Positions 13,273-24,260 of a DNA stretch of 64,000 nucleotides are shown here, piece by piece (the first letter of the stretch is position 1; every line of letters begins with the position of its first letter). The DNA is from Qipengyuania nanhaisediminis (lineage in GTDB: Bacteria > Pseudomonadota > Alphaproteobacteria > Sphingomonadales > Sphingomonadaceae): the NCBI RefSeq assembly GCF_900115585.1, contig NZ_FOWZ01000001.1:372001-436000 (forward strand), written 5' to 3'. The notes under the pieces are model-generated. The model was not told the origin of the DNA and did not search any database. It saw only the letters and a list, made by a program, of their open reading frames with translations. The position numbers and the translations under genes were made by a program.

Positions 13273-13959
13273 TCACCCGCCAAGCCGCCAGTCCACCGCC
13301 CCGCGCCCATGCTCCTCCAGGAAGGCATTCGTCCGGCTGAAGGGTTTCGAGCCGAAGAAACCGCGATAGGCGGATAGCGGGCTTGGGTGCGGGCTGGCGA
13401 TGACGTGATGCGGCCCCGCCTTCAGCGCGCCGACGCGCTTCGCCTTGGCCTGCGCATGGCTGCCCCACAGGATAAAGACCGACGGCTCGTCGCGCGCGGC
13501 GACTGCCGCCACGCAGGCATCGGTGACAGCGTCCCAGCCTCGTCCGGCATGGCTGCCCGCCTGCCCTGCCTCGACCGTCAGCGTGTTGTTGAGCAGCAAA
13601 ACCCCCTGCCGCGCCCATGGCGTCAGGTCACCATGGCCCGGCGGCGCGATGCCGCAATCGGCCTCCAGCTCCTTGTAGATATTGGCAAGGCTGGGCGGGA
13701 CCTTCACGCCTTCGGGCACGGAAAAGCTGAGGCCCATCGCCTGTCCCGGCCCGTGGTAGGGATCCTGCCCGAGGATCACCACTTTCACGGCATCCAGCGG
13801 GGTGAGTTCGAGCGCCTTCAACCGGCTTCCGCGCGGCGGGTAGACGGTCTTGCCGGCATCCTCTTCCGCCCGCAACCAGCCGCCGAGACGACGCGCCTCC
13901 TCGCTCCCCAGCACAGGGTCGAGGACCGGCTTCCAGCTGTCGGGCACGCTCTCGCTCAT
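13273..13959 (-). CDS. ung: Uracil-DNA glycosylase
   Basis: This family 1 UDG of 228 residues removes uracil from DNA after cytosine deamination. The water-activating motif GQDPYHGPGQA (catalytic Asp at about residue 66), the uracil-binding LLLNNTLT and the DNA-intercalation motif HPSPLSAYRGF (His about 191) are all present. The ATG at 13959 is preferred to a GTG three codons earlier, although neither has a strong ribosome-binding site. It is a single gene, with the dksA-like gene downstream on the same strand. Confidence 0.96.
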   Translation of the reverse strand: MSESVPDSWKPVLDPVLGSEEARRLGGWLRAEEDAGKTVYPPRGSRLKALELTPLDAVKVVILGQDPYHGPGQAMGLSFSVPEGVKVPPSLANIYKELEADCGIAPPGHGDLTPWARQGVLLLNNTLTVEAGQAGSHAGRGWDAVTDACVAAVAARDEPSVFILWGSHAQAKAKRVGALKAGPHHVIASPHPSPLSAYRGFFGSKPFSRTNAFLEEHGRGAVDWRLGG

Positions 13960-14039
13960 GCGCGGCACTCTGGCCCCGCTTCGGTTGGCAAACCAGTGGC
14001 CCCTTCCCTACAATCCCCAATCGGCCTAAGGCGCGGGGC

Positions 14040-14657
14040 ATGGCAGTTCACTTTCACGAAGAAGACCTCCCCGAAGGCGTGCTCGCAGATGGCCCGGTGG
14101 CCGTCGATACCGAGACCATGGGGCTCATCACCATCCGCGACCGTCTGTGCGTCGTCCAGATCAGCGACGGCAAGGGCGACGAGCACCTTGTGCGCTTCGG
14201 CCCCGACAGCACATACGATGCGCCGAACCTGAAGGCGGTGCTGGCGGACCCGGAACGCCTCAAGCTGTTCCACTTCGCGCGCTTCGACCTCGCCGCGATC
14301 GAATACTATCTCGGGGTCACCGCAGCGCCTTGCTATTGCACCAAGATCGCCAGCAAGCTGGTGCGCACCTATACCGATCGCCACGGCCTCAAAAACCTGG
14401 TCGAGGAACTGCTTGGCGAAAACATTTCCAAGGCGCAGCAGAGCAGCGACTGGGGCGGGCCCGTCCTCAACGATGCGCAGCGCGAATACGCCGCCAGCGA
14501 CGTGCGCTTCCTCCACCGGATGCGCGAAGAACTGAACAAGCGCCTCGAACGCGAAGGCCGGATGGAACTGGCACAGGCCTGTTTCGATTTCCTTCCTGCA
14601 CGCGCCCATCTCGACATTCTCGGATGGGCCGATCACGACATCTTCAGCCACGCGTAA
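14040..14657 (+). CDS. Short ribonuclease D-type 3'-5' exonuclease
   Basis: This 205-residue DEDDy exonuclease has DTETMG (Asp23, Glu25), RFDLAAIEYY (Asp83) and EYAASDV (Tyr150, Asp154), which together provide the two-metal active site. It lacks the C-terminal HRDC domains of full RNase D, as is normal for the short alphaproteobacterial paralogue. RNA 3'-end processing is the likely role. It lies 24 bases before lptC on the same strand, an arrangement I believe is common in alphaproteobacteria. Confidence 0.92.
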   Translation: MAVHFHEEDLPEGVLADGPVAVDTETMGLITIRDRLCVVQISDGKGDEHLVRFGPDSTYDAPNLKAVLADPERLKLFHFARFDLAAIEYYLGVTAAPCYCTKIASKLVRTYTDRHGLKNLVEELLGENISKAQQSSDWGGPVLNDAQREYAASDVRFLHRMREELNKRLEREGRMELAQACFDFLPARAHLDILGWADHDIFSHA

Positions 14658-14681
14658 GGGCAAGGCAGGCAGCAGGACCCC

Positions 14682-15353
14682 ATGATACGTCGCCGCAAGC
14701 GCAGGATCGAAACGCAGGAAGCGCAGCAACTCCGCTCGCGCCGCCAGCATTTCGCTGCGCCCGGCGGCAGTCACGACAAGCTGGTCCACTTCCTCGCCCG
14801 CGCCCTGCCGATGGGCGTCGGCGTCCTCGCTGCGCTGATGGTCATCACCCCGCTCAGCCCGCGCGGCGAGATCAGCTTCCTGCTCGACCGCAACGAGGTT
14901 GCCGTGATTCAGGAACGCCTGCGCGTCGACAATGCGCTGTATCGCGGCACCGATGCCCAGGGGCGCCCGTTCTCGCTGACTGCGGATGAAGCAGTCCAGC
15001 GCTCAAGCGCGGAAGGGATCGTGCGGATGCGCGATATCGTCGCCCGCCTGTTGATGACCGAAGGCCCCGCGCGGATCAGCGCGGAAGGCGGCCAGTACGA
15101 TATCGATGCCGAGCGGATCGATGTGACCGGGACCATGCGCATGGAGGCCGCCGACGGCTATCGCATGCGCGCCAGCGGCGTCTCCGTCGAACTCGATACC
15201 AAGACGGTGACCGGCGCGGGCGGCGTCGAAGGCGCGGTGCCTGCCGGCACGTTCAGCGCCAATCGCCTCGATGCCGATCTTGCGGCAAGGACTGTAACCC
15301 TATCGGGCGAAGCGCGCTTGCGCATGGAACCCGGAAAGCTGAGAATGCCATGA
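14682..15353 (+). CDS. lptC: LPS export ABC transporter periplasmic protein LptC
   Basis: The 223-residue bitopic protein has a basic cytoplasmic N-terminus, one transmembrane helix (about residues 42-58) and a periplasmic beta-jellyroll. In the Lpt bridge it receives LPS from LptB2FG and passes it to LptA. Beta-jellyroll repeats such as YDIDAERIDVTGTMRMEAADGY are recognisable. AGGA lies a few bases before the ATG. The stop overlaps lptA (ATGATGA), indicating coupling. Confidence 0.9.
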   Translation: MIRRRKRRIETQEAQQLRSRRQHFAAPGGSHDKLVHFLARALPMGVGVLAALMVITPLSPRGEISFLLDRNEVAVIQERLRVDNALYRGTDAQGRPFSLTADEAVQRSSAEGIVRMRDIVARLLMTEGPARISAEGGQYDIDAERIDVTGTMRMEAADGYRMRASGVSVELDTKTVTGAGGVEGAVPAGTFSANRLDADLAARTVTLSGEARLRMEPGKLRMP

Positions 15354-15904
15354 TGAAGCAGCACCTGCCCGCCATGACCAAATCGCTCCTCGCCGGATTC
15401 GCGCTTACATGCGCGGCGCTGGGCGGGATGCAGTTAAACGCGCAGGCCATCGCCAGCCACAATTCGAACGCGCCGGTGTCCTTCGATGCCGGGCGGATCG
15501 AATTGCAGGACCGGCAGAACCGCGTGGTCCTTTCGGGCGCAGTGCGCATCACGCAAGCCGGCCTCACGCTGAACGCAGCGCGCACCGTCGTCGATTACAG
15601 CGATGCCGGAACGCTGGAAATCCAGCGCATCCTGGCCACCGGCGGCGTGACCGTGTCGCGCGGCAATGAACGCGCGAGCGGTGATACGGCGGTCTATGAT
15701 TTCAACCGCCGGATCATCACCATGGCCGGCAATGTCAGCCTCAATCGCGGGACCGATCGCCTGAACGGCGGACGTCTGGTGATCGACCTGGCGAGCGGAG
15801 TGTCGAGCGTCGATGGTCGGGCCAGCGGGTCCTCCTCGGTGACGGGCGACACCCAGCAATCGGGCGGCCGCGTCACGGGCACTTTCTCCGTCCCGCAAGA
15901 CTGA
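15350..15904 (+). CDS. lptA: LptA/OstA family periplasmic LPS-binding protein
   Basis: The 184-residue precursor has a signal peptide (about 32 residues, ending near NAQA). An OstA-like jellyroll follows with the pattern FDAGRIELQDRQNRVVLSG and later GDTAVYDFNRRIITMAGNV. It bridges LptC and LptD across the periplasm. Two adjacent ATGs (15350, 15353) overlap the lptC stop. The usual neighbour lptB does not follow; a nucleotidyltransferase-like gene starts in its stop codon instead. Confidence 0.92.
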   Translation: MMKQHLPAMTKSLLAGFALTCAALGGMQLNAQAIASHNSNAPVSFDAGRIELQDRQNRVVLSGAVRITQAGLTLNAARTVVDYSDAGTLEIQRILATGGVTVSRGNERASGDTAVYDFNRRIITMAGNVSLNRGTDRLNGGRLVIDLASGVSSVDGRASGSSSVTGDTQQSGGRVTGTFSVPQD

Positions 15905-17046
15905 TGCGCCGCGCCCTGCTGGCGCTGACAGGGCATCGCTCCGGCGAAATCGGGACGCTGACCGAAAGGCAGTGGCACTCGCTCGACCGGCTTGCATCGG
16001 GGCATCGCTTGCAGCCGCATTTGCACGGCAAGCTGGTTCGCAAGGAAATAGAGGCGGAGGTGCCCGGCGATATCGCGCAAGGCTGGCAGGAAGCGCACCG
16101 CTTCAACGCGCTCGACCAGCTCGTGCAACGGCGGGCGCTGGCGCAAGTCACAGAGACGTTGGGCGAACGCGGCATCGCGACCGTCGCGCTCAAGGGGGCT
16201 GCGCTCGCGTGGAGCGTCTGGCCCTCACCTGCCGAACGGGTCATGCGCGATATTGATGTGCTGGTCCCGCAAGCTCGGGCGACGCAGGCCTATCGGGCGC
16301 TTCGCGACGCGGGATGGCAGGCTCCGCAGGCGGACAGCGAATTGCTGGACCGCATGGCAAGCGAGGAAACGCACTTGCCCCCGCTGTTCTCGCCGGACGG
16401 GGTGATGTGCGAAGTGCACGCCCACGCCTGGGCCAGCGCGCCGCTGGCGAGTGTGGCGATGCCGCCATGCGATGACGCTGGAATTTTTGCGCGAGCCCGG
16501 CAGGACGAGGTGGTCAGCATGATGGTGCCCGGCGACGAGGACATGCTCGTCCACCTGGTGGTCCATTGCGCAGTGTCCCACCTGTTCAATGTCGGGCCGC
16601 TCGGACTGATAGACATCGACCTTTTCGTTGCCGAACGGGAGATCGACTGGGCTGCGTTCTGGCAGCGCGCGCAAGGTGAGGGCTTCGCACGCCCGGCCGC
16701 GCTGGTCTTTGCCCTGGTGGACCGGTGGGTGCGACCCGGCTTTCAGGAGAACACCAGCTGTCCGATCCTTGCCGACGCCGCGCTGCTCGACCGGGTCGAG
16801 GACCTGCTCGTTCAGGACCCCGCTGCGCGGAAGGACATCAACGCGATTGCCGGGCTGGCAAACGGAGAACGAGGTACGCGCCTGAAAGTGGCACCGCTCG
16901 ACCAGGCGGAGGGCTCGACAGGGTTCCGGCGTCTCGGGCGCCTCGCGACTCGCGGCGCATCATTGGCAGGCACGCTGGTGAACAGGCAGAGCAGGAATGA
17001 CGGGCTTGCGACGGCCGAACTGGCCCGCTGGCTGTCCTCAGACTAG
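15904..17046 (+). CDS. Nucleotidyltransferase family protein (NTP_transf_5-like)
   Basis: This 380-residue soluble protein has the pattern VALKGAALAWSVWP…ERVMRDIDVLVP, the GS-less nucleotidyltransferase motif seen in the uncharacterised NTP_transf_5 family. A later His-rich region (HLVVHCAVSHLFN) is also typical. The substrate is unknown; relatives occur in exopolysaccharide and peptide-modification loci. Its ATG shares one base with the lptA stop, so it is probably expressed with lptC-lptA. It converges with holA and overlaps it by four bases. Confidence 0.78.
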   Translation: MRRALLALTGHRSGEIGTLTERQWHSLDRLASGHRLQPHLHGKLVRKEIEAEVPGDIAQGWQEAHRFNALDQLVQRRALAQVTETLGERGIATVALKGAALAWSVWPSPAERVMRDIDVLVPQARATQAYRALRDAGWQAPQADSELLDRMASEETHLPPLFSPDGVMCEVHAHAWASAPLASVAMPPCDDAGIFARARQDEVVSMMVPGDEDMLVHLVVHCAVSHLFNVGPLGLIDIDLFVAEREIDWAAFWQRAQGEGFARPAALVFALVDRWVRPGFQENTSCPILADAALLDRVEDLLVQDPAARKDINAIAGLANGERGTRLKVAPLDQAEGSTGFRRLGRLATRGASLAGTLVNRQSRNDGLATAELARWLSSD

Positions 17047-18080
17047 CGTCGCGCGGCCAATCTGGCGAGGTTCGTGAGGCCTTGGGCAAGCAGCAGTTCC
17101 GCCGCTTGGCTGTTCGACAACAGGTCGCGGTGCAGCTTGGTCAGGCCGTTGGTCAGGCGGTCGAGCTTGGGCCCGCGCCAGCGATTGACCTGGTCGGCAA
17201 TATCGCGCTCTTCCTTCCAGAAGATGCCGAGCCGGGCCTTCTGGCCCTTGTCGAGATCCTGGTATCGGCGATTGCCGAGCGCAGCCGAAATGCGGGCGAG
17301 TTGTGCGGCGCGGCGTTCGATGGCGAGCAAGGTGCCGACGGGATTGAGGCCGACCTGCTTCATCCGCGCGATCTCGCCGCCCACCTTGCCGGTCTGGCCG
17401 CCGAGAACCGCATTGACAAGGCTGGCGAAGCCATCCTCCTCGCTGGCCGCGCCGATGGCATCGAGATGCTCCATCGTGCCGGGGCGAGGCGATTGCGCGG
17501 TGGCATCGAGATAGGTCGCCAGCTTGGTGACCTCGCTCTGCGCAAGCCGCACGTCGAGATTGGCACCGCGGGCAATCCGTTCGGCCACCGCCTGGTCGAG
17601 GCGCACGCCGGCCGCATCGCCCATCGCCCGCACGGACTGCGTCACCGAGCGCAAATCGGGCGGATAGAACATCGCGACGACCGCATCCTTGCGCTTCTCG
17701 AGCAGCTTCGCCGTGCGCGATTTATCTGTGGCCGAAGTCGCGACGACGATGACCGGGCACGCTTCGCCCGCGCCCATCTCGCCCGTCTTGATCAGCGTTT
17801 CGAGCGCGGCATGGGCTTCGTCGCCTGTGACCCGGGACCAGATATGGCGCGTGTCCCCGAAGAGGGAGGAAGAGCGCGCCTCGTCGCCCAGTCTGGCGGG
17901 ATCGGCGCGAAGCTCTGCGCCGGGTATCTCTACCCGCTCTCCGGCATCTGGCAGGGCTGCTACAAGCTCCCGAGCAGCGGCGCTGGCACCAGCTTCATCC
18001 TGGCCGCAGAAGAAGAAGATGGAGCAATCCTTCGCGAGGCCCTGCAGCTTCGCAGCGAATTCGTTGCCCCTGACCTTCAC
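17043..18080 (-). CDS. holA: DNA polymerase III subunit delta
   Basis: The 345-residue clamp-loader delta subunit opens the beta sliding clamp. The N-terminal AAA-like domain (IFFFCGQDEAGASAAARELV), the SLFGDTRHIW element where the beta-binding residues lie, and the C-terminal collar domain (LLAIERRAAQLARI) are in the expected order. It starts with GTG, 13 bases after lptE. The order leuS-lptE-holA is well conserved in alphaproteobacteria, which supports the call. Confidence 0.93.
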   Translation of the reverse strand: MKVRGNEFAAKLQGLAKDCSIFFFCGQDEAGASAAARELVAALPDAGERVEIPGAELRADPARLGDEARSSSLFGDTRHIWSRVTGDEAHAALETLIKTGEMGAGEACPVIVVATSATDKSRTAKLLEKRKDAVVAMFYPPDLRSVTQSVRAMGDAAGVRLDQAVAERIARGANLDVRLAQSEVTKLATYLDATAQSPRPGTMEHLDAIGAASEEDGFASLVNAVLGGQTGKVGGEIARMKQVGLNPVGTLLAIERRAAQLARISAALGNRRYQDLDKGQKARLGIFWKEERDIADQVNRWRGPKLDRLTNGLTKLHRDLLSNSQAAELLLAQGLTNLARLAARR

Positions 18081-18093
18081 GCCCCGGCCGCCC

Positions 18094-18578
18094 TCACTGC
18101 TCGCGCAGCGTCAGCGCCACGCGGGTCACGATCCTGTCCGCGATTTCACGGGCGAGGTTTTCCAGCGCCGTCTGCTCCGCCGCGATGGTGGCGTATTCGC
18201 TGGACACGACATCGATCCCTGCATCGGCGCCTTCCGTGGCATCGAGCAGGATTTCGCCGGTCGACGCATCCACCAGCTGGTAGCGGGCACGCAAAGTCCG
18301 CCGTTCCCGGCTGACCGTGTCGTCGGCCAGAATGCCGAGCGCTTCGAGATTGTCGTCGAGACGAACGTCGAGACGATATTGCGGTGCTGAATTGCCCGCC
18401 GCGCCGAGACGGTCGTTCAACTCACCGCGCACCAGCCATCCGGCCCGTCCTGCGATCGGCGGAACGTCCACGGCTGCCAGTCCCTGTGCGACCGCCCCGC
18501 TGCCACCGCCGGCATACATGGGCGACAGGTTGCAGGCCGCGAGCGCGAAACAGGCGAGAAGGCTGAAGACGAAACGCA

Positions 18579-18579
<1 letters not shown>
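18094..18579 (-). CDS. lptE: LPS assembly lipoprotein LptE
   Basis: The 161-residue lipoprotein has signal peptide and lipobox LAAC (Cys16) followed by NLSPMYAGG, the characteristic LptE N-terminus. It plugs the LptD barrel in the outer membrane. ATG at 18579 overlaps the leuS stop as TGATG; a GTG one codon earlier is less likely. Overall length fits the family. Together with lptC-lptA nearby, this window carries three Lpt bridge components on two operons. Confidence 0.92.
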
Positions 18580-21092
<2,513 letters not shown>

Positions 21093-21138
21093 GCCCGAAG
21101 CCCTTAGGCAATTCGGGCGCAAATGGAACCCGTCAGAA

Positions 21139-21588
21139 TCAGTTGGCGATTGCCTGGCGGCGCAATTCGCGCGCCTTGGTCAGGATGATGTCTTCCAGCT
21201 TCTGGACCGTGGCGGCCTGGACCGGGGCATCGACCCAGCCACCCGACTGGGCGACCTGGCGGCTGGCGGCAACGCGCAGGGCATCGGCACGCAAGTCGCG
21301 GTCTAGGATGGTCACGGTCATCTTGACCCGCTCGCCCGGATTGTTGGGATTCGCATACCAGTCGGTGACGATCACGCCGCCGCTGCTGTCGGCCTGGAGC
21401 AGCGGGGCAAAGCTGACCGCTTCGAGCGATGCGCGCCAGAGATAGGAGTTCACGCCGATGGTCGAGACCTGCGCAGCGGCGAGGTCGGCGCGGGGACGTT
21501 CACCCTTGCTGCAAGCGCCCAGCGCCAGTGTGGCGACCGCAAGGCCGGCAATGGCAGCAGTACGACGGATGGAGCGGGTGAAAGTCAT
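21139..21588 (-). CDS. DUF3576 family lipoprotein
   Basis: This 149-residue protein has a lipoprotein signal peptide (lipobox LGAC, Cys26). It is followed by the DUF3576 core, with [20 protein letters not shown] and [19 protein letters not shown]. It is probably a periplasmic or outer-membrane lipoprotein of unknown function. Its constant place just upstream of leuS and lptE in alphaproteobacteria hints at envelope assembly. The ATG at 21588 was chosen; an in-frame ATG six codons earlier has no clear advantage. Confidence 0.88.
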   Translation of the reverse strand: MTFTRSIRRTAAIAGLAVATLALGACSKGERPRADLAAAQVSTIGVNSYLWRASLEAVSFAPLLQADSSGGVIVTDWYANPNNPGERVKMTVTILDRDLRADALRVAASRQVAQSGGWVDAPVQAATVQKLEDIILTKARELRRQAIAN

Positions 21589-21900
21589 GAACGATCCTTG
21601 GGTCAAAAGTGTTATCCGGCTCTATAGTGCCTGCTCGCGCTCGGGCAAGCGCCAGCTTGGCCGCATAGACGTCGCAGGCGCGTGAATACCGTCTGAATTG
21701 AATGGTATTTGTGGAGGCTATGCAACACTCCGTCATCATGTCGGGACGCCCTTGTGGAAAAGCTGGCCTTGGCCATATGCGAGGCGTAGTCTCTTTGGTC
21801 CGGGCCGAGTCGCAGTTTGGCGATATCGCGTTCGGGAACAGTTAAGCGGGCCTCGTCTTTAATGACTGGCACACCCGCAATGGAGAGGACATTCGGCCTG
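21589..21900. other. Divergent intergenic region (312 bases)
   Basis: This separates the minus-strand DUF3576 operon from the plus-strand secreted-protein gene. Apart from the minus-strand promoter noted within it, I see no convincing gene, repeat or structured RNA. The start of the plus-strand gene could move left to 21862 or 21880, shortening the gap. Confidence 0.5.
21621..21648 (-). promoter_or_regulatory. Predicted promoter of the DUF3576-leuS-lptE-holA operon
   Basis: On the minus strand TTGCCC (21648-21643) and TATAGA (21626-21621) are spaced by 16 bases. They lie about 33 bases upstream of the ATG at 21588. Each element matches the sigma-70 consensus at four of six positions. Confidence 0.4.
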
Positions 21901-22656
21901 ATGGGCACGCAACGGAACAGCAAAGGCAAGGATCGGCTCGCGCCGGTCGTGCTGGCGGCTGCCGTTTGCGCACTCGCCATTCCGGGCGCCGGCCTCGCCG
22001 TCGTATCGAGCGCACCCGAAGCCGCGCCCGAAACGATGGAATTCCTGCCGTTCACGCCTGCAGGTGTCGATCCGGAACTGGCAGCTCGCGTTGCTGCAGT
22101 GATCGGTGAAGACGCGCTGCGGTTCACCCCGGCCACCAAGCCCCGCCTGTCGAGCCAGCGTACCGTGAATTTCGCGGTCCGGGTGGACAAGGATATCGCG
22201 GCATCCATTTCCGGTCGTGCACCGGGTGACAAAATCGCCAGCGCCAACCCGATCGAAAGCGTGCTGCCGGTTACGCCGACCCGCTACAACCTCGGCGTCG
22301 CACGCGGTTACCAGAGCTTTGCGCAGCCGACCCGTTCGGCAGCAGCCGTACCGACGGGTATTCGCGATATCGCGATGCCCGACCTGTCGTCTTACCGTGA
22401 CGGCGAACGCGACGAGCCCAGCCGCTTCCAGTCGCGGATCGAGATCGGTCAGAAAGGCCGTGCCGGTTCCTCGCCGCTCACTATCGAAGGTGCCGGTTCG
22501 CAGCAGGTCGACCTCGGCGGCTCCTATAGTCTGAGCCGCAACCTCGACGTGACCGCCGGGGTTCGCCTCAAGCAGGAACGCGATCGTCTCGCTCCGCTTA
22601 CCAATGGGGTGGAAGACGATCAGGCCGTCTACGTCGGCACGCAGATCCGCTTCTAG
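21901..22656 (+). CDS. Secreted protein of unknown function with outer-membrane-like C-terminus
   Basis: This is a protein of about 251 residues with a signal-like N-terminus (KGKDRLAPVVLAAAVCALAI). The middle is low in complexity. The C-terminal 60 residues alternate polar and hydrophobic residues like beta strands (VDLGGSYSLSRNLDVTAG) and end in phenylalanine (YVGTQIRF), the classic outer-membrane sorting signal. I do not recognise a named family. Starts at 21862, 21880 and 21901 are all possible; GGAGAGGA lies about 12 bases before 21901. It stands alone between two divergent or co-directional neighbours. Confidence 0.7.
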   Translation: MGTQRNSKGKDRLAPVVLAAAVCALAIPGAGLAVVSSAPEAAPETMEFLPFTPAGVDPELAARVAAVIGEDALRFTPATKPRLSSQRTVNFAVRVDKDIAASISGRAPGDKIASANPIESVLPVTPTRYNLGVARGYQSFAQPTRSAAAVPTGIRDIAMPDLSSYRDGERDEPSRFQSRIEIGQKGRAGSSPLTIEGAGSQQVDLGGSYSLSRNLDVTAGVRLKQERDRLAPLTNGVEDDQAVYVGTQIRF

Positions 22657-22740
22657 GCGGACGAACACTTCCATTTTCCAACGAATACGATTGTCGGCCT
22701 TCCCCGAAGGTCTGATTGCCTTTGCGCCGTAATGTATCCA

Positions 22741-22756
22741 TGCCTAGTAATAGGCA
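22741..22756. promoter_or_regulatory. Inverted repeat upstream of the acetoacetyl-CoA reductase gene
   Basis: TGCCTA and TAGGCA, separated by GTAA, form a perfect 6-bp palindrome 30 bases before the ATG at 22787. It could be an operator or a small hairpin. TGC/GCA half-sites are reminiscent of PhaR binding sites, but the spacing does not match the published consensus exactly. Confidence 0.35.
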
Positions 22757-22786
22757 AAACGCTACGGAATGCTTGGGAGAATCACT

Positions 22787-23512
22787 ATGGGACGAGTTGC
22801 AATCGTAACCGGCGGCACGCGCGGAATCGGTCGGGCTATTTGCGAAAGACTGCGCGACGAACGTGATTGTACGGTCATTGCCAATTACGCCGGCAATGAC
22901 GAGGCGGCCCGTAAGTTCACCGAAGAAACCGGCATTCCCACAGTGAAATTCGACGTCGGCGATTTCGACGCCGTGCAGGAAGCCTGCGAAAAAGTAGCGG
23001 AAGAGCACGGCACCATCGACATCGTCGTCAACAACGCCGGTATCACGCGCGACGGCACGCTCCTGAAGATGAGCTATGACGACTGGGACGCCGTGATGCG
23101 CACCAATCTGGGCGGCTGCTTCAACATGGCGAAGGCCGCCTTTCCCGGCATGAAAGAGCGCGGCTGGGGCCGGATCGTCAACATCGGTTCCATCAATGGA
23201 CAGGCCGGACAATATGGCCAGGTAAACTACGCCGCCGCCAAGAGCGGGATCCACGGCTTCACCAAGGCACTCGCCCAGGAAGGCGCGCGCTTCGGCATCA
23301 CGGTCAATGCGATTGCCCCGGGCTATATCGATACCGACATGGTCGCAGCCGTGCCTGAACCTGTGCTCGAAAAGATCGTTGCCAAGATCCCGGTAGGCCG
23401 CCTCGGAAAGGCCAGCGAAATCGCCCGCGGCGTAAGCTTCCTGTGCTCCGAACATGCCGAGTTCGTCACCGGCTCGACCATGAGCATCAATGGCGGCCAG
23501 CACATGTACTGA
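22787..23512 (+). CDS. phbB: Acetoacetyl-CoA reductase (PhaB/PhbB type SDR)
   Basis: The 241-residue short-chain dehydrogenase has the cofactor motif TGGTRGIGRAI, NNAGITRD and the catalytic YAAAKSG, with Ser in the NIGSINGQAGQYGQVNY stretch. The QYGQ-NYAAAK and GYIDTDM signatures are those of the acetoacetyl-CoA reductases that make R-3-hydroxybutyryl-CoA for polyhydroxybutyrate with NADPH. GGGAGA seven bases before the ATG at 22787 fixes the start. No PHA synthase lies nearby. Confidence 0.93.
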   Translation: MGRVAIVTGGTRGIGRAICERLRDERDCTVIANYAGNDEAARKFTEETGIPTVKFDVGDFDAVQEACEKVAEEHGTIDIVVNNAGITRDGTLLKMSYDDWDAVMRTNLGGCFNMAKAAFPGMKERGWGRIVNIGSINGQAGQYGQVNYAAAKSGIHGFTKALAQEGARFGITVNAIAPGYIDTDMVAAVPEPVLEKIVAKIPVGRLGKASEIARGVSFLCSEHAEFVTGSTMSINGGQHMY

Positions 23513-23523
23513 CAAGGAATCGC

Positions 23524-23541
23524 AACCTCTGACGAGGTTTT
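23524..23541 (+). terminator. Probable terminator of the acetoacetyl-CoA reductase gene
   Basis: AACCTC and GAGGTT flank a TGAC loop, and the stem runs into a short TTTT 12 bases after the stop codon. The stem is only six base pairs and the T-run is short. Confidence 0.45.
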
Positions 23542-23667
23542 CCCAATTACGCATGCCTGAAATGACGCGGCGGCTTACCTTGTTCAGGTAGGCGACGCTC
23601 ATTCTCGAGCCGGTCCGGCATATCAATTGATGATGCGCGCCGGCGCGAAGCAGTTTAGGTCAGGTGC

Positions 23668-23961
23668 ATGACGACCCCTTACCATCCGCCGAAGAAATAC
23701 TCGGTCCGCATCGAAGGGCATCGCACTTCGGTGAGCCTGGAGCCTGTATTCTGGGACCTGCTGCGCCGTGCAGCCGCGAGACGCGGCCTGGCCGTCAACA
23801 CGCTGGTGGCAGGTATCGATGCCGAACGCATCAGGAGCGACACGCCGCCGGGCCTCGCCGGAGCTATCCGCGTGTGGCTCGCAACTCACGAAATGACCGA
23901 GCGCACGCAAAAGGGCGACGGACCGTGGTCCGCCGCCCCTGGTAACGATCAGCAGGACTGA
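23668..23961 (+). CDS. Ribbon-helix-helix domain protein
   Basis: This 97-residue protein contains KKYSVRIEGHRTSVSLEPVFWDLL followed by RGLAVNTLVAGID, the ribbon-helix-helix pattern of the RHH_4 family. Such proteins are usually small DNA-binding regulators. No toxin partner is adjacent, so a toxin-antitoxin role is not supported. It converges directly with the next gene; their stop codons are contiguous. Confidence 0.82.
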   Translation: MTTPYHPPKKYSVRIEGHRTSVSLEPVFWDLLRRAAARRGLAVNTLVAGIDAERIRSDTPPGLAGAIRVWLATHEMTERTQKGDGPWSAAPGNDQQD

Positions 23962-24189
23962 TCAGTATTTCGCGGTCGCGTCGCTAGCCGGATAGGTTTC
24001 GTCGAGCGCTTCGTCGGTCGAACTCATCGTATCGCCCTTCGTAGCAGTCGCTTCCGAGCCGGCATTGCGGAAGGCGCCTTCCGGCTGACCGTCCGCAAAT
24101 GCGACGCCGTTGCTGTCGCGTTGGTTCTTCTCGTAGTATTTGTACCCGGCATAGCCGAGTGCACCGAGTGCTGCGAGCTTGAGGATCAT
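23962..24189 (-). CDS. Small membrane-anchored hypothetical protein
   Basis: This 75-residue protein has an N-terminal hydrophobic helix (ILKLAALGALGYAGYKYY). A hydrophilic, Ala/Thr/Asp-rich tail ends in the pattern DEALDETYPASDATA. The tail motif recurs in small alphaproteobacterial proteins of unknown role. AAGGGAAG precedes the ATG. Nothing in the context reveals its job. Confidence 0.75.
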   Translation of the reverse strand: MILKLAALGALGYAGYKYYEKNQRDSNGVAFADGQPEGAFRNAGSEATATKGDTMSSTDEALDETYPASDATAKY

Positions 24190-24260
24190 AATGCTTCCCT
24201 TTCGAAAATGATTTCATCCGATCAACGGCTGAAAGCGACGAAAGGTCCGCAACCCCCTCC

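Noticed and set aside
23668-24189. Toxin-antitoxin pair (ribbon-helix-helix protein plus small protein)
   Set aside because: The genes are convergent rather than co-transcribed and the second protein is a membrane peptide without toxin features.
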